DNA from: Verrucomicrobiota bacterium
Lineage (GTDB): Bacteria; Verrucomicrobiota; Verrucomicrobiia; Chthoniobacterales; UBA10450
Length of the DNA: 50,675 nt
NCBI GenBank assembly: GCA_003221295.1
Contig: QHRA01000176.1
Location: 1-50,675 of the forward strand
Reading direction: 5' to 3'
Part shown: in pieces, positions 1 to 9,812 of the stretch
Layout: every line of letters begins with the position of its first letter
How positions within the stretch are numbered: the stretch's first letter is position 1
Position numbers and translations under genes: made by a program
Notes under the pieces: model-generated
Databases searched by the model: none
What the model was told of the DNA's origin: nothing
The model's input: the letters and a program-made list of their open reading frames with translations, nothing else

Positions 1-74
1 ATTTCTGCCAGTAGTGGTAGTATCATATTTTTTCTTATTAGGTTTTGGCGATTTACTTTCTGATCGCCGAAATT

Positions 75-998
75 TCAATGGGCTTCCTCCCCAGGACCGT
101 GTTGCGCAATCAAAAGCGTGAAAATAGCGGTCAATAACATAAAGACCAGGGCCTGGACGAACCCGACCAGAATTTCCAAAAAGTAGAACGGAATTGGAAT
201 TAACCACGCCAGCGCTGGCACCATGTGCGACATGGCGTCGAGAATGCTTTCGCCGGCAAAAATATTCCCAAAGAGACGGAAGCTGAGCGAAACCGGCCGA
301 AACAAAATCGAGATGATTTCCAGCCAACCGACCAGAAAGAAGACGACGACCATCAATATTTTAAGGACGCCGGAAGTCTCGCCTTTCGGTCCGAACAGGT
401 GCATCAGGAATCCTCCGATACCATTCGCCTGAAGTGCCCAGATAAGCCAGAGAACAAAGAAAATAATGGCCATGGCCGAAGTCATGTTCAGATCGGCGTT
501 GGCTCCCCGGAGCAAGGGGCGATCAATGCGAAAGACGCCGCTCGCCGGATCGATATGTCCCCAACCCACCGTCCCGACCCCTGGAATCAGTCCCGCCCAG
601 TTGGTAAACAGGATAAAAATGAAAATGGTGGCAAAAAACCAGAAGGTTTTCTTTACCAACTCATGTCCGATGATTGACTCGAGAAAATTGTAGAGACTTT
701 CCACCAGCCATTCCCAAAAGTTTTGCGCACCGGTCGGGACGGTCTTGATATTTCGAGTCGCGATCTGCGCGAAGAGGATCACCGCCAGCGCGACAATCCA
801 CGAGACAAGCATCGAATTTGTAACCGAAAATTTTCCGATTTGGAAAAGGGGCGCGGCTTTGAGAGAAAGAGTTTCGTGTTCGCTTGGTTCGGCTGCCATC
901 GCTAGTGCTGGCGCGATCAGAGCTCCGATCGTGCAAAGAACAACCAGCTTGGTTCGAAAAAAATAGCGATGCGAAAACATTGAGTGCGTTTTGAGCAA
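75..998 (-). CDS. atpB: F0F1 ATP synthase subunit a
   Basis: ORF 307 aa; C-terminal SLSFRLFGNIFAGESIL and polytopic TM profile typical of subunit a; N-terminal signal-like extension. Confidence 0.95.
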   Translation of the reverse strand: MLKTHSMFSHRYFFRTKLVVLCTIGALIAPALAMAAEPSEHETLSLKAAPLFQIGKFSVTNSMLVSWIVALAVILFAQIATRNIKTVPTGAQNFWEWLVESLYNFLESIIGHELVKKTFWFFATIFIFILFTNWAGLIPGVGTVGWGHIDPASGVFRIDRPLLRGANADLNMTSAMAIIFFVLWLIWALQANGIGGFLMHLFGPKGETSGVLKILMVVVFFLVGWLEIISILFRPVSLSFRLFGNIFAGESILDAMSHMVPALAWLIPIPFYFLEILVGFVQALVFMLLTAIFTLLIAQHGPGEEAH

Positions 999-1101
999 AC
1001 GAAAACCCGATTTGCCTGGAGGGGGACCAGCCTTAACGGTCCCGCGCTCGACCCTGGGCGCTTGCCGCGCTTACCAAAGCCTCTTTTCCGCGGATGACAA
1101 G

Positions 1102-2322
1102 TTATTTCGCCACTGCACTTTCGATCAGCGGCGCGGACAATGCGACCTCACCCTGCTTCGATTCCTGCGCCAACCCCGCGTCACAGACTTCTTCGTAAAT
1201 GCGTTCCAGTTCCCGAACTGTCATGTCCTGATCGAAATTTTCCGCTACGGCCAGGCGCGCAGCGGCACTAAAGCGCGCATATAATTCAGGTGACTTCGCC
1301 AGTGCGACCATGGAGCGACCGAGACTCTTGGTATCGCCCTCGTCGCTCAAAAAACCGTTGAGATTTTCCGTGACGGCTTCCGGGATTCCACCATGCCGCG
1401 TCGCGATTATGGGCAAGCCAGTCGCCATCGCCTCGAGAATGGAATTCGGCACCCCCTCCTGATTTTCGTCAGGCGGCGTTTCGCTTGGATGAATGAAAAT
1501 GTGCGTCCGTCCGTAAAGGTCGCGTAGATCCGGCTGGCTGAGAAAACCGCAGAAATGCACTTTCTCAGCGATGCCGAGCTTTTGCGCGAGCCCTTGCAAT
1601 TCGGGTTGCAGCGGCCCCTTGCCCGCAATGATGAATTCGGCCTTTGGAAACTCCCGCGCAAAAATTGCAAAAGCACGAATAGCCGATCCGACGCCCTTTT
1701 TCTCGATTAACCGACAGGCCTGCAGGATTTGCCAGCGGCCGTCGGTGGGAAATTCCCGCGGCACCATGGAGAATTCGTGGAGCGGGATTCCGGTACGATT
1801 GATGCGGATCTTTTCTCGCGGGCAACCGAATTTGATCAGGCGATCGGCCAAGGATTGGGATCGAGCCAGAACCACGGGGACGGAATCGAAGAGAATGCGC
1901 AATTTCCCGACATAATTTTCAATGTCCTGCTTAATCCCGACGTCGGCGCCATGAAATGAAACCAGGCATGGTTTGTCCCATTGCCGGATGAAAGGCAATA
2001 GATGCACTCCAGTATGTCCGAAATAAATGTGCATCATGTCGGCCCCGCGGCGACCCAGGATCGAGACCAGCATCTGATATTCGCCCCGATAAATCAGCGG
2101 CGGCCGGCGCTCGACAAATTTCATCCAGCCGTGACGGAGCAAATTTCGGTGCGGCCGCGGAATTCGTTCGATGTCATCAAAGTGAAAGCGTCTGGGGTGT
2201 TCGACCTTCTTCGTCATGACGAAGGTCTGCGCGCGCCGCAATGAAGTGACCTGCCGGTAAATGTGCAGCATTTCCGACTTCAAAAAAGTAGTGCAATAAC
2301 TAGCAACCCTAAGTTGACCCAT
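1102..2322 (-). CDS. Glycosyltransferase family 4 (GT-B)
   Basis: GT4 C-terminal pattern (ACRLIEKKGVGSAIRAF, HPSETPPDENQEGVPNSILEAMATGLPIIATRHGGIPE); likely start MGQLRVASYC rather than the longest ORF start. Confidence 0.9.
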   Translation of the reverse strand: MGQLRVASYCTTFLKSEMLHIYRQVTSLRRAQTFVMTKKVEHPRRFHFDDIERIPRPHRNLLRHGWMKFVERRPPLIYRGEYQMLVSILGRRGADMMHIYFGHTGVHLLPFIRQWDKPCLVSFHGADVGIKQDIENYVGKLRILFDSVPVVLARSQSLADRLIKFGCPREKIRINRTGIPLHEFSMVPREFPTDGRWQILQACRLIEKKGVGSAIRAFAIFAREFPKAEFIIAGKGPLQPELQGLAQKLGIAEKVHFCGFLSQPDLRDLYGRTHIFIHPSETPPDENQEGVPNSILEAMATGLPIIATRHGGIPEAVTENLNGFLSDEGDTKSLGRSMVALAKSPELYARFSAAARLAVAENFDQDMTVRELERIYEEVCDAGLAQESKQGEVALSAPLIESAVAK

Positions 2323-2388
2323 GCGAAACCGCTGACTGTGTGCGAAGTTCTTCACCTTGTCTAATGCTTAATCACATCCGTTTCAGAC

Positions 2389-3558
2389 TCAACTACTGGT
2401 TACAAGCTCCGAGTGCTGATGCATCCATTCTCCTAATAATCGTTTGAGCTCGCTAATTCCGCGTCCTTCCTTCGCCGAAATCGGGACGATGGTGCGCTGT
2501 GGGAAGCGTTTTTGAAAATCGCGCAAATTTTCCTTTGCCTGCGGCAGGTCCATCTTGTTTGCGACAACAAACCATGGCCGCTCCGACAAACGGGGATGAT
2601 AGAGAGCAATTTCACGACGGAGCGATTCGAGATCAGCGATTGGACTTCGCCCTTCGCTTCCCGCCATGTCCAGGACAAAAAGCAATAAACGGCACCTCGT
2701 GATGTGCCGGAGAAAATCATGGCCGAGTCCAAGATTGCGATGCGCCCCTTCGATTAAACCAGGAATATCAGCGACGGTTGCTCGCCAGTAATCGCCAAGC
2801 TCCACTATCCCAATGACCGGATGCAAGGTGGTGAACGCATAAGGCGCGATCTTTGACTGGGCAGCCGAGATCTGCTGGATCAGTGTCGATTTCCCGGCGT
2901 TGGGATAGCCGACAAGCGCCACGTCTGCGATAGAACGCAGCTCGAGAAGAAAATGACCGCTCTCGCCCTCGCCGCCTTCGGTGTATTCGCGCGGCGCGCG
3001 ATTGCGCGAGCTTTTGAAATGCACATTGCCTTTCCCGCCCGCGCCACCTTTGCAGAGCAGAAACTCCTGATCCTCGCGGGTGAGATCAGCGAGAAGGTCG
3101 GATTGCGCATCGTGGATCGCGGACTGGTCGTCCGGCAAGCGACGCGCTTGCCCTACAATTTCTTCGTCATCAATCGAATTTTCGAAGTCGGGGATTGCAT
3201 TGTCTGATCGGTCCCCTTCAATCCGCACTCCGCCATCCCCACTCCGCAATTGATAAACCATCGTTCCGATCGGAACCTTGACGATCTTGTCCGGCGCATT
3301 CTTGCCATGCATTTTCTTCCCGCGCCCATGCCCACCGTTTTTTGCTTTAATAATGGGCTCGTAGAACAAATGAGCGAGGTGGTCGGTATGTCGATCGGCC
3401 CGCAGGATAATATCGCCGCCGCGGCCGCCATCACCGCCATCCGGTCCCCCTTTAGGAACGAATTTCTCGCGCCGGAAACTGACACATCCGCGTCCGCCCT
3501 TTCCGGCCTGCGCAAAAACTTTGATACGATCGACAAACACGGCTCGGGACACTGCCAC
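2389..3558 (-). CDS. obg: GTPase Obg/CgtA with an in-frame insertion in the Obg domain
   Basis: Glycine-rich Obg domain (FVPKGGPDGGDGGRGGD), G1 GYPNAGKSTL, NKMD, SAKEG; about 50 extra residues between VPIGTMVYQL and LLADLT. Confidence 0.95.
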   Translation of the reverse strand: MAVSRAVFVDRIKVFAQAGKGGRGCVSFRREKFVPKGGPDGGDGGRGGDIILRADRHTDHLAHLFYEPIIKAKNGGHGRGKKMHGKNAPDKIVKVPIGTMVYQLRSGDGGVRIEGDRSDNAIPDFENSIDDEEIVGQARRLPDDQSAIHDAQSDLLADLTREDQEFLLCKGGAGGKGNVHFKSSRNRAPREYTEGGEGESGHFLLELRSIADVALVGYPNAGKSTLIQQISAAQSKIAPYAFTTLHPVIGIVELGDYWRATVADIPGLIEGAHRNLGLGHDFLRHITRCRLLLFVLDMAGSEGRSPIADLESLRREIALYHPRLSERPWFVVANKMDLPQAKENLRDFQKRFPQRTIVPISAKEGRGISELKRLLGEWMHQHSELVTSS

Positions 3559-3942
3559 CGTGAACCTCCGCTGTCATCCCACTGCTCTGGCATTGCGTTC
3601 CCCCGGTCGACGCTTCTTCTGTCATCCCGAGCGAAGCGAGGGACCCCCTCAATGACTCCAACCATCACACAATCAAGAAAACGTGTGATTGAATGCGAGA
3701 TCCTTCGCCGTCTGATGCGGCTCAGGATGACATCGTGTGTCACTTCAACCCGTTGCATTCACAGTTCCCTCACGCCCGGGATTGCTCGCAATCGAGGCCA
3801 TACGAGGAGACGAGGTCGAACGATTCAGCGATGGTGGGGCGTCTGAGCTAGACGCCTTATGCTGGCAAGATTCTCGGTCCGTCGAATTTGGTTGCTATTC
3901 ACATCCTGTTTATCGTTAGCTCCCCCAAGTCACTCAGTAGTC

Positions 3943-4179
3943 ATGAAAGGTCGCCAACAGGGCCGGCCCACGAAATGGGTTTCGGCAACGATGAAGGAAC
4001 ATGTATCGGTAGGCAAACCGGGCGTGAAGTTTGAAGTGTGGGAGAAGTGGAAAAAGAATCGGCGCAAGCTCGGCACCCTTACCATTAGCGTTGGTGGTTT
4101 GCGCTGGCGCCCGCACAAAGGAAAACTCTCAAAACAACGAAGCTGGGATGCCTTTGCCGAATGGTTCGCGCCAGAGTGA
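3943..4179 (+). CDS. Small basic hypothetical protein (about 78 aa)
   Basis: ATG at 3943 in ORF 3859..4179; MKGRQQGRPTKWVSATMKEHVSVGKPGVKFEVWEKWKKNRRKLGTL; no family recognised. Confidence 0.5.
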   Translation: MKGRQQGRPTKWVSATMKEHVSVGKPGVKFEVWEKWKKNRRKLGTLTISVGGLRWRPHKGKLSKQRSWDAFAEWFAPE

Positions 4180-4246
4180 GTAAACTGACTTCCCGACTAG
4201 CGCTCAAATCTTCGTCACTGTAGCCGCGGTCGCCGGCCGCGGCATT

Positions 4247-5656
4247 TCACTTCAACGGCAACTTCACCATCTCGTGAATTTGGCCGCGCACTTCGCTACT
4301 CTCAAACCGCCGATCGTTCTCCCTCAACAGCATAGGCATTCCATATCGTGGGTTCATGGTGATGCGAACGACGCGATCGATGCGCGCGCCCGGTACCACT
4401 GTGAAGCGGAATTTTTGCAACATCATCGCCAGCGCAATTTTCAGCACCTGGATGGCAAACATCGCGCCAACGCAGGCGCGAGGCCCCGCACTAAATGGCA
4501 TGTATTCATATTGCGTTGGATCGATCTCGCGCCACCGATCGGGACGAAACATTTCCGGTTCCGGATAAGTTTCCGGCAAATGATGAGTGAGAAAATGACT
4601 GCAAATGACGCGGGTACCGTGACTAAGCGTGAGCGGTCCCATCGGGATGGCATCGTCATCAGCAGCGCGGATGGTAAACGGCACCGGGGGCAAAATGCGC
4701 ATGCTTTCCTTGATGACGCGGTCGAGAAAGGAAAGCTGCGGCACTTGATCGCGCGTGGGCGCATTACCGCCGAGGACGCAATCAAGTTCATCCATCAATT
4801 CGCGCATGATCGCGGGGTGTTGTGCGAGAAGAAACACCGTCCACGTTAGGGTGCTGGCAGTAGTTTCGAAGCTGGCTCCGAACAGAATTGTCGCCTGACC
4901 GACCAACTCGGTGTCGGTCATGCCGCGGTTTTCATCATCACGCGCCTGGATCAAGAGCGAAAGCACATCGCTGCGATTAGAGGAATCGCGCCGACGTTTC
5001 TCCACCAACGCAAGAATCCCGCGTTCCACGCGTTCGGCATGTTTGAGCAGCCGATGATATGGCGTGCCGGGAATATTGACCGGAAAGAACCAGACTGGTC
5101 CGGAGAAATTGCGACGCGCCCAAATATCCAGCAAACGCGCGATCCGATAAGCATCGCTCGCTTCGTGGCCGAACAGAACAGCACTCGCGATCCGTAGCGT
5201 GACCGCGCGCATGTCGGCATAAACATCGCGCCGACCCACGGTCCATTGGCTGATGACTTCCCGCGCGAGCTCAACAATCAAATCGTGATAACCGGCAACA
5301 GCTTTCTTATGGAACGGCGGCAGGATGAGCTGGCGTTGCTGTTTATGCTGCGGACCGTTCATCCGCGTGAGACCAAAGCGAATTCGACGTTGGGCGGAGT
5401 CTTTCGGTCCGTGAATGAATTGACCGGTGGTGCGAAATTTCGCGGGATCGCCCAAAACCTGCCGATTGAATTCCGGTCCCACTGCGAGCACGTGCAGTTT
5501 CGTCGGTTCGCCAAACGCAATCGGGCCAAGTGCCACCAACTTTCCGCGTTGCCGATGTAGCGTGCGCATGCAACCAATCGGATCGCGAAAGAAGTGTATG
5601 TATTCGCGAGCTGCGAGCGCGCCGGTCAAGACGTTCTTCTTCAGTAGTCGAGCCAT
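4247..5656 (-). CDS. Cytochrome P450
   Basis: I-helix GASFETTAST, K-helix ESMRILPP (ExxR), heme-binding PFSAGPRACVG. Confidence 0.95.
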   Translation of the reverse strand: MARLLKKNVLTGALAAREYIHFFRDPIGCMRTLHRQRGKLVALGPIAFGEPTKLHVLAVGPEFNRQVLGDPAKFRTTGQFIHGPKDSAQRRIRFGLTRMNGPQHKQQRQLILPPFHKKAVAGYHDLIVELAREVISQWTVGRRDVYADMRAVTLRIASAVLFGHEASDAYRIARLLDIWARRNFSGPVWFFPVNIPGTPYHRLLKHAERVERGILALVEKRRRDSSNRSDVLSLLIQARDDENRGMTDTELVGQATILFGASFETTASTLTWTVFLLAQHPAIMRELMDELDCVLGGNAPTRDQVPQLSFLDRVIKESMRILPPVPFTIRAADDDAIPMGPLTLSHGTRVICSHFLTHHLPETYPEPEMFRPDRWREIDPTQYEYMPFSAGPRACVGAMFAIQVLKIALAMMLQKFRFTVVPGARIDRVVRITMNPRYGMPMLLRENDRRFESSEVRGQIHEMVKLPLK

Positions 5657-5694
5657 TGATTAAGCAGAGCGCGCGGCCGGCAAACATCCCGTTT

Positions 5695-6912
5695 TCATGC
5701 GGCGGCTTTCTTGGCGATGAGCGATTGGTAAAGCGACTTCGTTTCCCGCGCTATCGCGTGCCAACTAAACTTTTTTTCCGCTCGCAGTCTGCCGGCTTTG
5801 CCAAAACGCGCGCGTAATTTTTCGTCCCGCATCAGTTCGTTGATTTTTGCTGCCAAATCGCGCGCGAACTTTTCCGGATGAGTTGGCTCAAACGGGCTCT
5901 CTTTCATTTGCGCGAGCGGAACGAGAAAACCGGTCTCGCCATCTACTACCACTTCCTTGATGCCCCCAACCTTGCTCGCAACAACCGCAGTTTCACAAGC
6001 CATGGCTTCGAGATTAATGATGCCAAACGGTTCATAAATCGATGGACAAGAGAAAACCGCCGCGTGCGAGTAAAGTTGAATCACGCTCGGCTTATCGAGC
6101 ATCTGGTCGATCCAGATTATGCCGTCGCGCGCGCGCCGTGCCTGCTCAACCGCGCGCTTCATTTCTCGAGCGATTTCCGGCGTGTCGGGCGCGCCCGCAC
6201 AAAGCACCACTTGGAAATTTTTGTCCATGAACTCGATCGCGCGGACAAGATGAATAATGCCCTTCTGGCGCGTAATCCGACCGACGAACAACAGATAAGG
6301 TTTTTCCGAATCGATCCCGAATTTGCGGAGGGCATCCTTCGACTTCACCGGGCGATATTCATCAAGATCGATTCCATTGTAGATTACATGTAAACGTTCC
6401 TTCTTTACCATGAACAGACGCGCAATGTCGGCCCTGGTCTCGTTCGAAACGGCAATGACCGCGTCGGCCATTTCGAGAGCGGTCTTTTCGACCCAAAGCG
6501 AAAAATCGTAACCGCCACCGAGCTGCTCGCGTTTCCACGGACGCAGCGGCTCGAGTGAATGCACGGTGATGACAAGCGGAATGCCGTAATTCTTTCGCGC
6601 GAGAATCCCGCCCCAATGCGTATACCAGGTGTGACAGTGCACGATCTGGGCATCGATGCCAGCGGCATTAAAATCGATGCAGCGTCGTACTGCGCCGAGA
6701 GTCGAGCGAAGCGCTTTCGGACAATTCCAGCCGGCCATATCCAATTGAAAACCGCGCACCGTCAGATTCCCGGATCTGACCCTTTGATCGCCGAAACAGC
6801 GGACTTCTACCGGCATCAACTTCGCCAATTCGCGCGACAGATATTCCACATGCACTCCAGCCCCGCCGTAAGTGGAAGGCGGATATTCGTTGGTCAGCAG
6901 AAGCACTTTCAC
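5695..6912 (-). CDS. Glycogen synthase-like glycosyltransferase (GT4, actinobacterial GlgA type)
   Basis: N-terminus MKVLLLTNEYPPSTYGGAGVHVEYLSREL; VGRITRQKGIIHLVRA; SIYEPFGIINLEAMACETAVVASKVGGIKEVV. Confidence 0.85.
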   Translation of the reverse strand: MKVLLLTNEYPPSTYGGAGVHVEYLSRELAKLMPVEVRCFGDQRVRSGNLTVRGFQLDMAGWNCPKALRSTLGAVRRCIDFNAAGIDAQIVHCHTWYTHWGGILARKNYGIPLVITVHSLEPLRPWKREQLGGGYDFSLWVEKTALEMADAVIAVSNETRADIARLFMVKKERLHVIYNGIDLDEYRPVKSKDALRKFGIDSEKPYLLFVGRITRQKGIIHLVRAIEFMDKNFQVVLCAGAPDTPEIAREMKRAVEQARRARDGIIWIDQMLDKPSVIQLYSHAAVFSCPSIYEPFGIINLEAMACETAVVASKVGGIKEVVVDGETGFLVPLAQMKESPFEPTHPEKFARDLAAKINELMRDEKLRARFGKAGRLRAEKKFSWHAIARETKSLYQSLIAKKAAA

Positions 6913-6961
6913 GAATGAAAGTAGAGCAAGTCTCTGATTTGCTGTTAAACGAAATTCGCAA

Positions 6962-7387
6962 CTATTTCCCGGCGCGAACGAGGAGCACTGGCACCTCGGC
7001 TTTGTGCCGGACGGTGTGAATTGCGCTGCCGAAAAGCAAGTCGCCGAGAAGCCGGTGGCCGTGCGCCGTCATGGCGATCAAATCACATTGTCGATCTTGC
7101 GCGGCTTTTAAGATTCCTTCGCCCGGATCGCCCAGTTCCAGAAGTGTGCTGACCTTCAACCCCTGGCTGCGCAATTTTAGCGCGGAGCTTTCCAGATATG
7201 CGCGGTCGTCTTTCATTTCCTGCGACTCAGCCAGTTTTAATTGGTCGTAGTTTCGCGCGACGAATCCATCGGCCACATGTACAAGGACCAATTCGGAGTC
7301 GTGCAATTTCGCCAGCTCTATGATGTGCGGCAGAAGTGCTTCGTCCGCCCGACTATTTTCCAAAGCAACGAGGATTTTTTGATACAT
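6962..7387 (-). CDS. Universal stress protein (UspA family)
   Basis: MYQKILVALENSRADEALLPHIIELAK ... DLIAMTAHGHRLLGDLLFGSAIHTVRHKAEVPVLLVR. Confidence 0.93.
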   Translation of the reverse strand: MYQKILVALENSRADEALLPHIIELAKLHDSELVLVHVADGFVARNYDQLKLAESQEMKDDRAYLESSALKLRSQGLKVSTLLELGDPGEGILKAAQDRQCDLIAMTAHGHRLLGDLLFGSAIHTVRHKAEVPVLLVRAGK

Positions 7388-7389
7388 AG

Positions 7390-8745
7390 CTAGAGCACGC
7401 GCCCAACCCAGTCGCTTATTCCGGCCCAATCACAGAGATATTTCGCATTCAACAAAACGATCAGGGCAGCTGTCGCCCACGAAAGTCCGCGCAGCCAGCC
7501 CGAGGCTGTGAACTCGCCCATTTTGCGGCGGTCACCGGTAAAGATGATGAGGGGGATGACGGCGAAGGAAAGTTGCAGACTCAAAATCACTTGGCTGAGA
7601 ATGAGTAATTTCGCGGTGCCGCTTGCGCCGTAGAGCGCAGCCACGATCACGGCCGGCACGATCGCGACAAGGCGCGTGATCAAACGGCGCAACCATGGAC
7701 GCAGCCGAATGTTGAGAAAACCTTCCATGACGATCTGTCCGGCGAGCGTTCCGGTGAGGGTGGAGTTTTGTCCGGAAGCGAGTAGCGCAAAGGCGAAGAG
7801 CACGCTGGCGATCGGCACACCGAGCATGGGTGAAAGTAGTTTGTAGGCATCTTGAATTTCCGCCACGCCGTGCTGACCGCGGGTGTGAAATGTCGCGGCG
7901 GAAACGACGAGGATAGCGGCGTTGATGAAGAGTGCGAACATGAGCGCGACGGTGGAATCGAGCGTGGCAAACTTGATCGCTTCTGCTTTGCCAGCGGAGT
8001 TCTGTTCGTAGATCCGCGTCTGCACGATCGAGGAGTGAAGATAAAGATTATGCGGCATGACGGTGGCACCCAGAATTCCGATGGCGATGTAAAGCGCGTC
8101 ACGATTGCGCACAATCTCGGGGTTTGGAAAAAATCCGCGGGCAAGATCGACAATCTTCGGCTGCGAGAAAATGACCTCGAACAAGAAACAGCCACCAATC
8201 ATGACGATCAATCCGATGACGAGTGCCTCGATGTAACGAAAACCTTTGTTCTGTAAATACATCACTGCGAGAACATCCAGCGCAGTGATGCAAACGCCGA
8301 AAACGAGCGGGATCTTGAACAGAAGATTGAGCGCGATGGCGGAGCCGATGACTTCCGCCAGGTCGCACGCGCAGATGGCGAGTTCACAAAGAATCCAGAG
8401 GCCAAATGAAACCGGACGCGAATAATGATCGCGACAGGCTTGGGCGAGATCCCGCCCGGTAACGATGCCGAGCCGCGCACAAAGCGATTGCAGGAGAATC
8501 GCCATCAAATTCGAAAGCAAAATGATGCTGAGCAGCATGTAGCCAAATTGGGAACCGCCGGCGAGGTCGGTCGCCCAGTTTCCCGGATCCATGTAACCCA
8601 CGGCGACGAGATAACCGGGGCCGGAGAACGCGAGCAGCTTTCGCCAAAAGCCGGCGTCGCGCGCGATCGGGATAGTGCGATGCACTTCAGGCAAACTCGG
8701 CCTCGCCCGCTCGGTCCGCCATCCGCTCGAAATCTGCTCCTCCAT
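7390..8745 (-). CDS. mntH: Nramp family divalent metal (Mn/Fe) transporter
   Basis: [28 protein letters not shown] and [14 protein letters not shown] are Nramp signatures. Confidence 0.93.
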   Translation of the reverse strand: MEEQISSGWRTERARPSLPEVHRTIPIARDAGFWRKLLAFSGPGYLVAVGYMDPGNWATDLAGGSQFGYMLLSIILLSNLMAILLQSLCARLGIVTGRDLAQACRDHYSRPVSFGLWILCELAICACDLAEVIGSAIALNLLFKIPLVFGVCITALDVLAVMYLQNKGFRYIEALVIGLIVMIGGCFLFEVIFSQPKIVDLARGFFPNPEIVRNRDALYIAIGILGATVMPHNLYLHSSIVQTRIYEQNSAGKAEAIKFATLDSTVALMFALFINAAILVVSAATFHTRGQHGVAEIQDAYKLLSPMLGVPIASVLFAFALLASGQNSTLTGTLAGQIVMEGFLNIRLRPWLRRLITRLVAIVPAVIVAALYGASGTAKLLILSQVILSLQLSFAVIPLIIFTGDRRKMGEFTASGWLRGLSWATAALIVLLNAKYLCDWAGISDWVGRVL

Positions 8746-8832
8746 CTTCTCAGCGTCCTGAAAATTTGCTCGCGCGCCAGCGGGAAACGTCTCGCGCTGG
8801 AGGCGGCGGGGCGTGCTCTTTCGTAAACGATA

Positions 8833-9725
8833 TCATTTTTGCGCCAGCATTCTTTCGAACTTCCCGGTCGGCCAGGAATAGAACGGGTAGGTTCGATCAG
8901 GATTCTTCGGGCGATAGCGCCAATGTTTGTACATCCAAAGCCACGGCCCCGGCTTTGCGCGCACGACTGGCTCAAATGAATCCCAGCAAGCCTGCGCGAT
9001 TTCGCGGGGGGTTGCATTCGACCCCAGGTCAATCGGCGGATGAAAAATAACCCGGTAACGTCCTCGCGGCAATGGCTCGCAATGGGCCGGAATAAGCGCG
9101 GCTCCTGAGCGTTGCTGTAACCAGGCGTGAGCGGAAGTGACACTGGTGTGCAATCCGAAACACCGAATGGCGACGGCAGCGGCGCCCGGGAATACGGTCA
9201 GATCGACCAACATCGCTGCGGTGCCGCCGCGGCGCAGGGTCCTGAAAAGTCGTAGAATTCCCCCGGTGCGCGTGGTGAAGGAATGGCCGGACTGTTCGCG
9301 CCAGCGGCGGAAAATTGGATCGAGCAGCGGATTCTTGAATTCCTGCGCCACAATCGTTCCGGTGCGTCCAAAAAACCCGCAGCCCAGACTGAGCCATTCG
9401 AAATTGCTATAGTGATAGCAGACAACAATCCCGCTTTGATTCGGCGCAAGGGTGGGATATTTCTCCAAGTCGATGTAACGGAGGAAGTTTTCGCGGGTGA
9501 GCCGCGGGCTCCACATTAGATCGAGCATGGTCTGGGCGAAATGCTGCAATCGAGATTCGCCAGGGCAATGCGGCGGCCATAACGATCCACTACCGCGGCG
9601 ACCGCGCCGAATATTTTTGCCAGACCGACGAGAACAAGCCGCGGCAAAAGGGGCACGAGGCTCGCCGCAATCAGCAGGCCGATATGCTCCAGGCGGTAGC
9701 GCAATTTTTTCCACGCTCGTTTCAT
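8833..9725 (-). pseudogene. LpxL/HtrB-type lysophospholipid acyltransferase, frameshifted with apparent internal deletion
   Basis: N-terminal part in ORF 9516..9725 (MKRAWKKLRYRLEHIGLLIAASLVPLLPRLVLVGLAKIFGAVAAVVDRYGRRIALANL), C-terminal part in another frame (HFAQTMLDLMWSPRLTRENFLRYIDLE ... PWLWMYKHWRYRP). Confidence 0.8.
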
Positions 9726-9812
9726 AAATAGGTCAGTTAAAGCTGAGTCGCGTTGGCGTAAATTTGTGCGAATTTACTTGGTCGCTGCGCCACGTTCGCG
9801 CGGCCGCATCTT

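Noticed and set aside
223-966. Several ORFs antisense to atpB (and similar ORFs antisense to most genes in the track)
   Set aside because: They overlap strongly supported genes on the opposite strand, with low-complexity Arg/Ser-rich translations expected from GC-rich antisense frames.
3153-3758. 201-aa minus-strand ORF overlapping the obg 5-prime end
   Set aside because: Its N-terminal part is a translation of repeat copy A1 and the rest is an alternative frame of obg.
4218-4245. Independent regulatory RNA near the P450 gene
   Set aside because: It is a short GC hairpin of the same common mini-palindrome class; at most a terminator.
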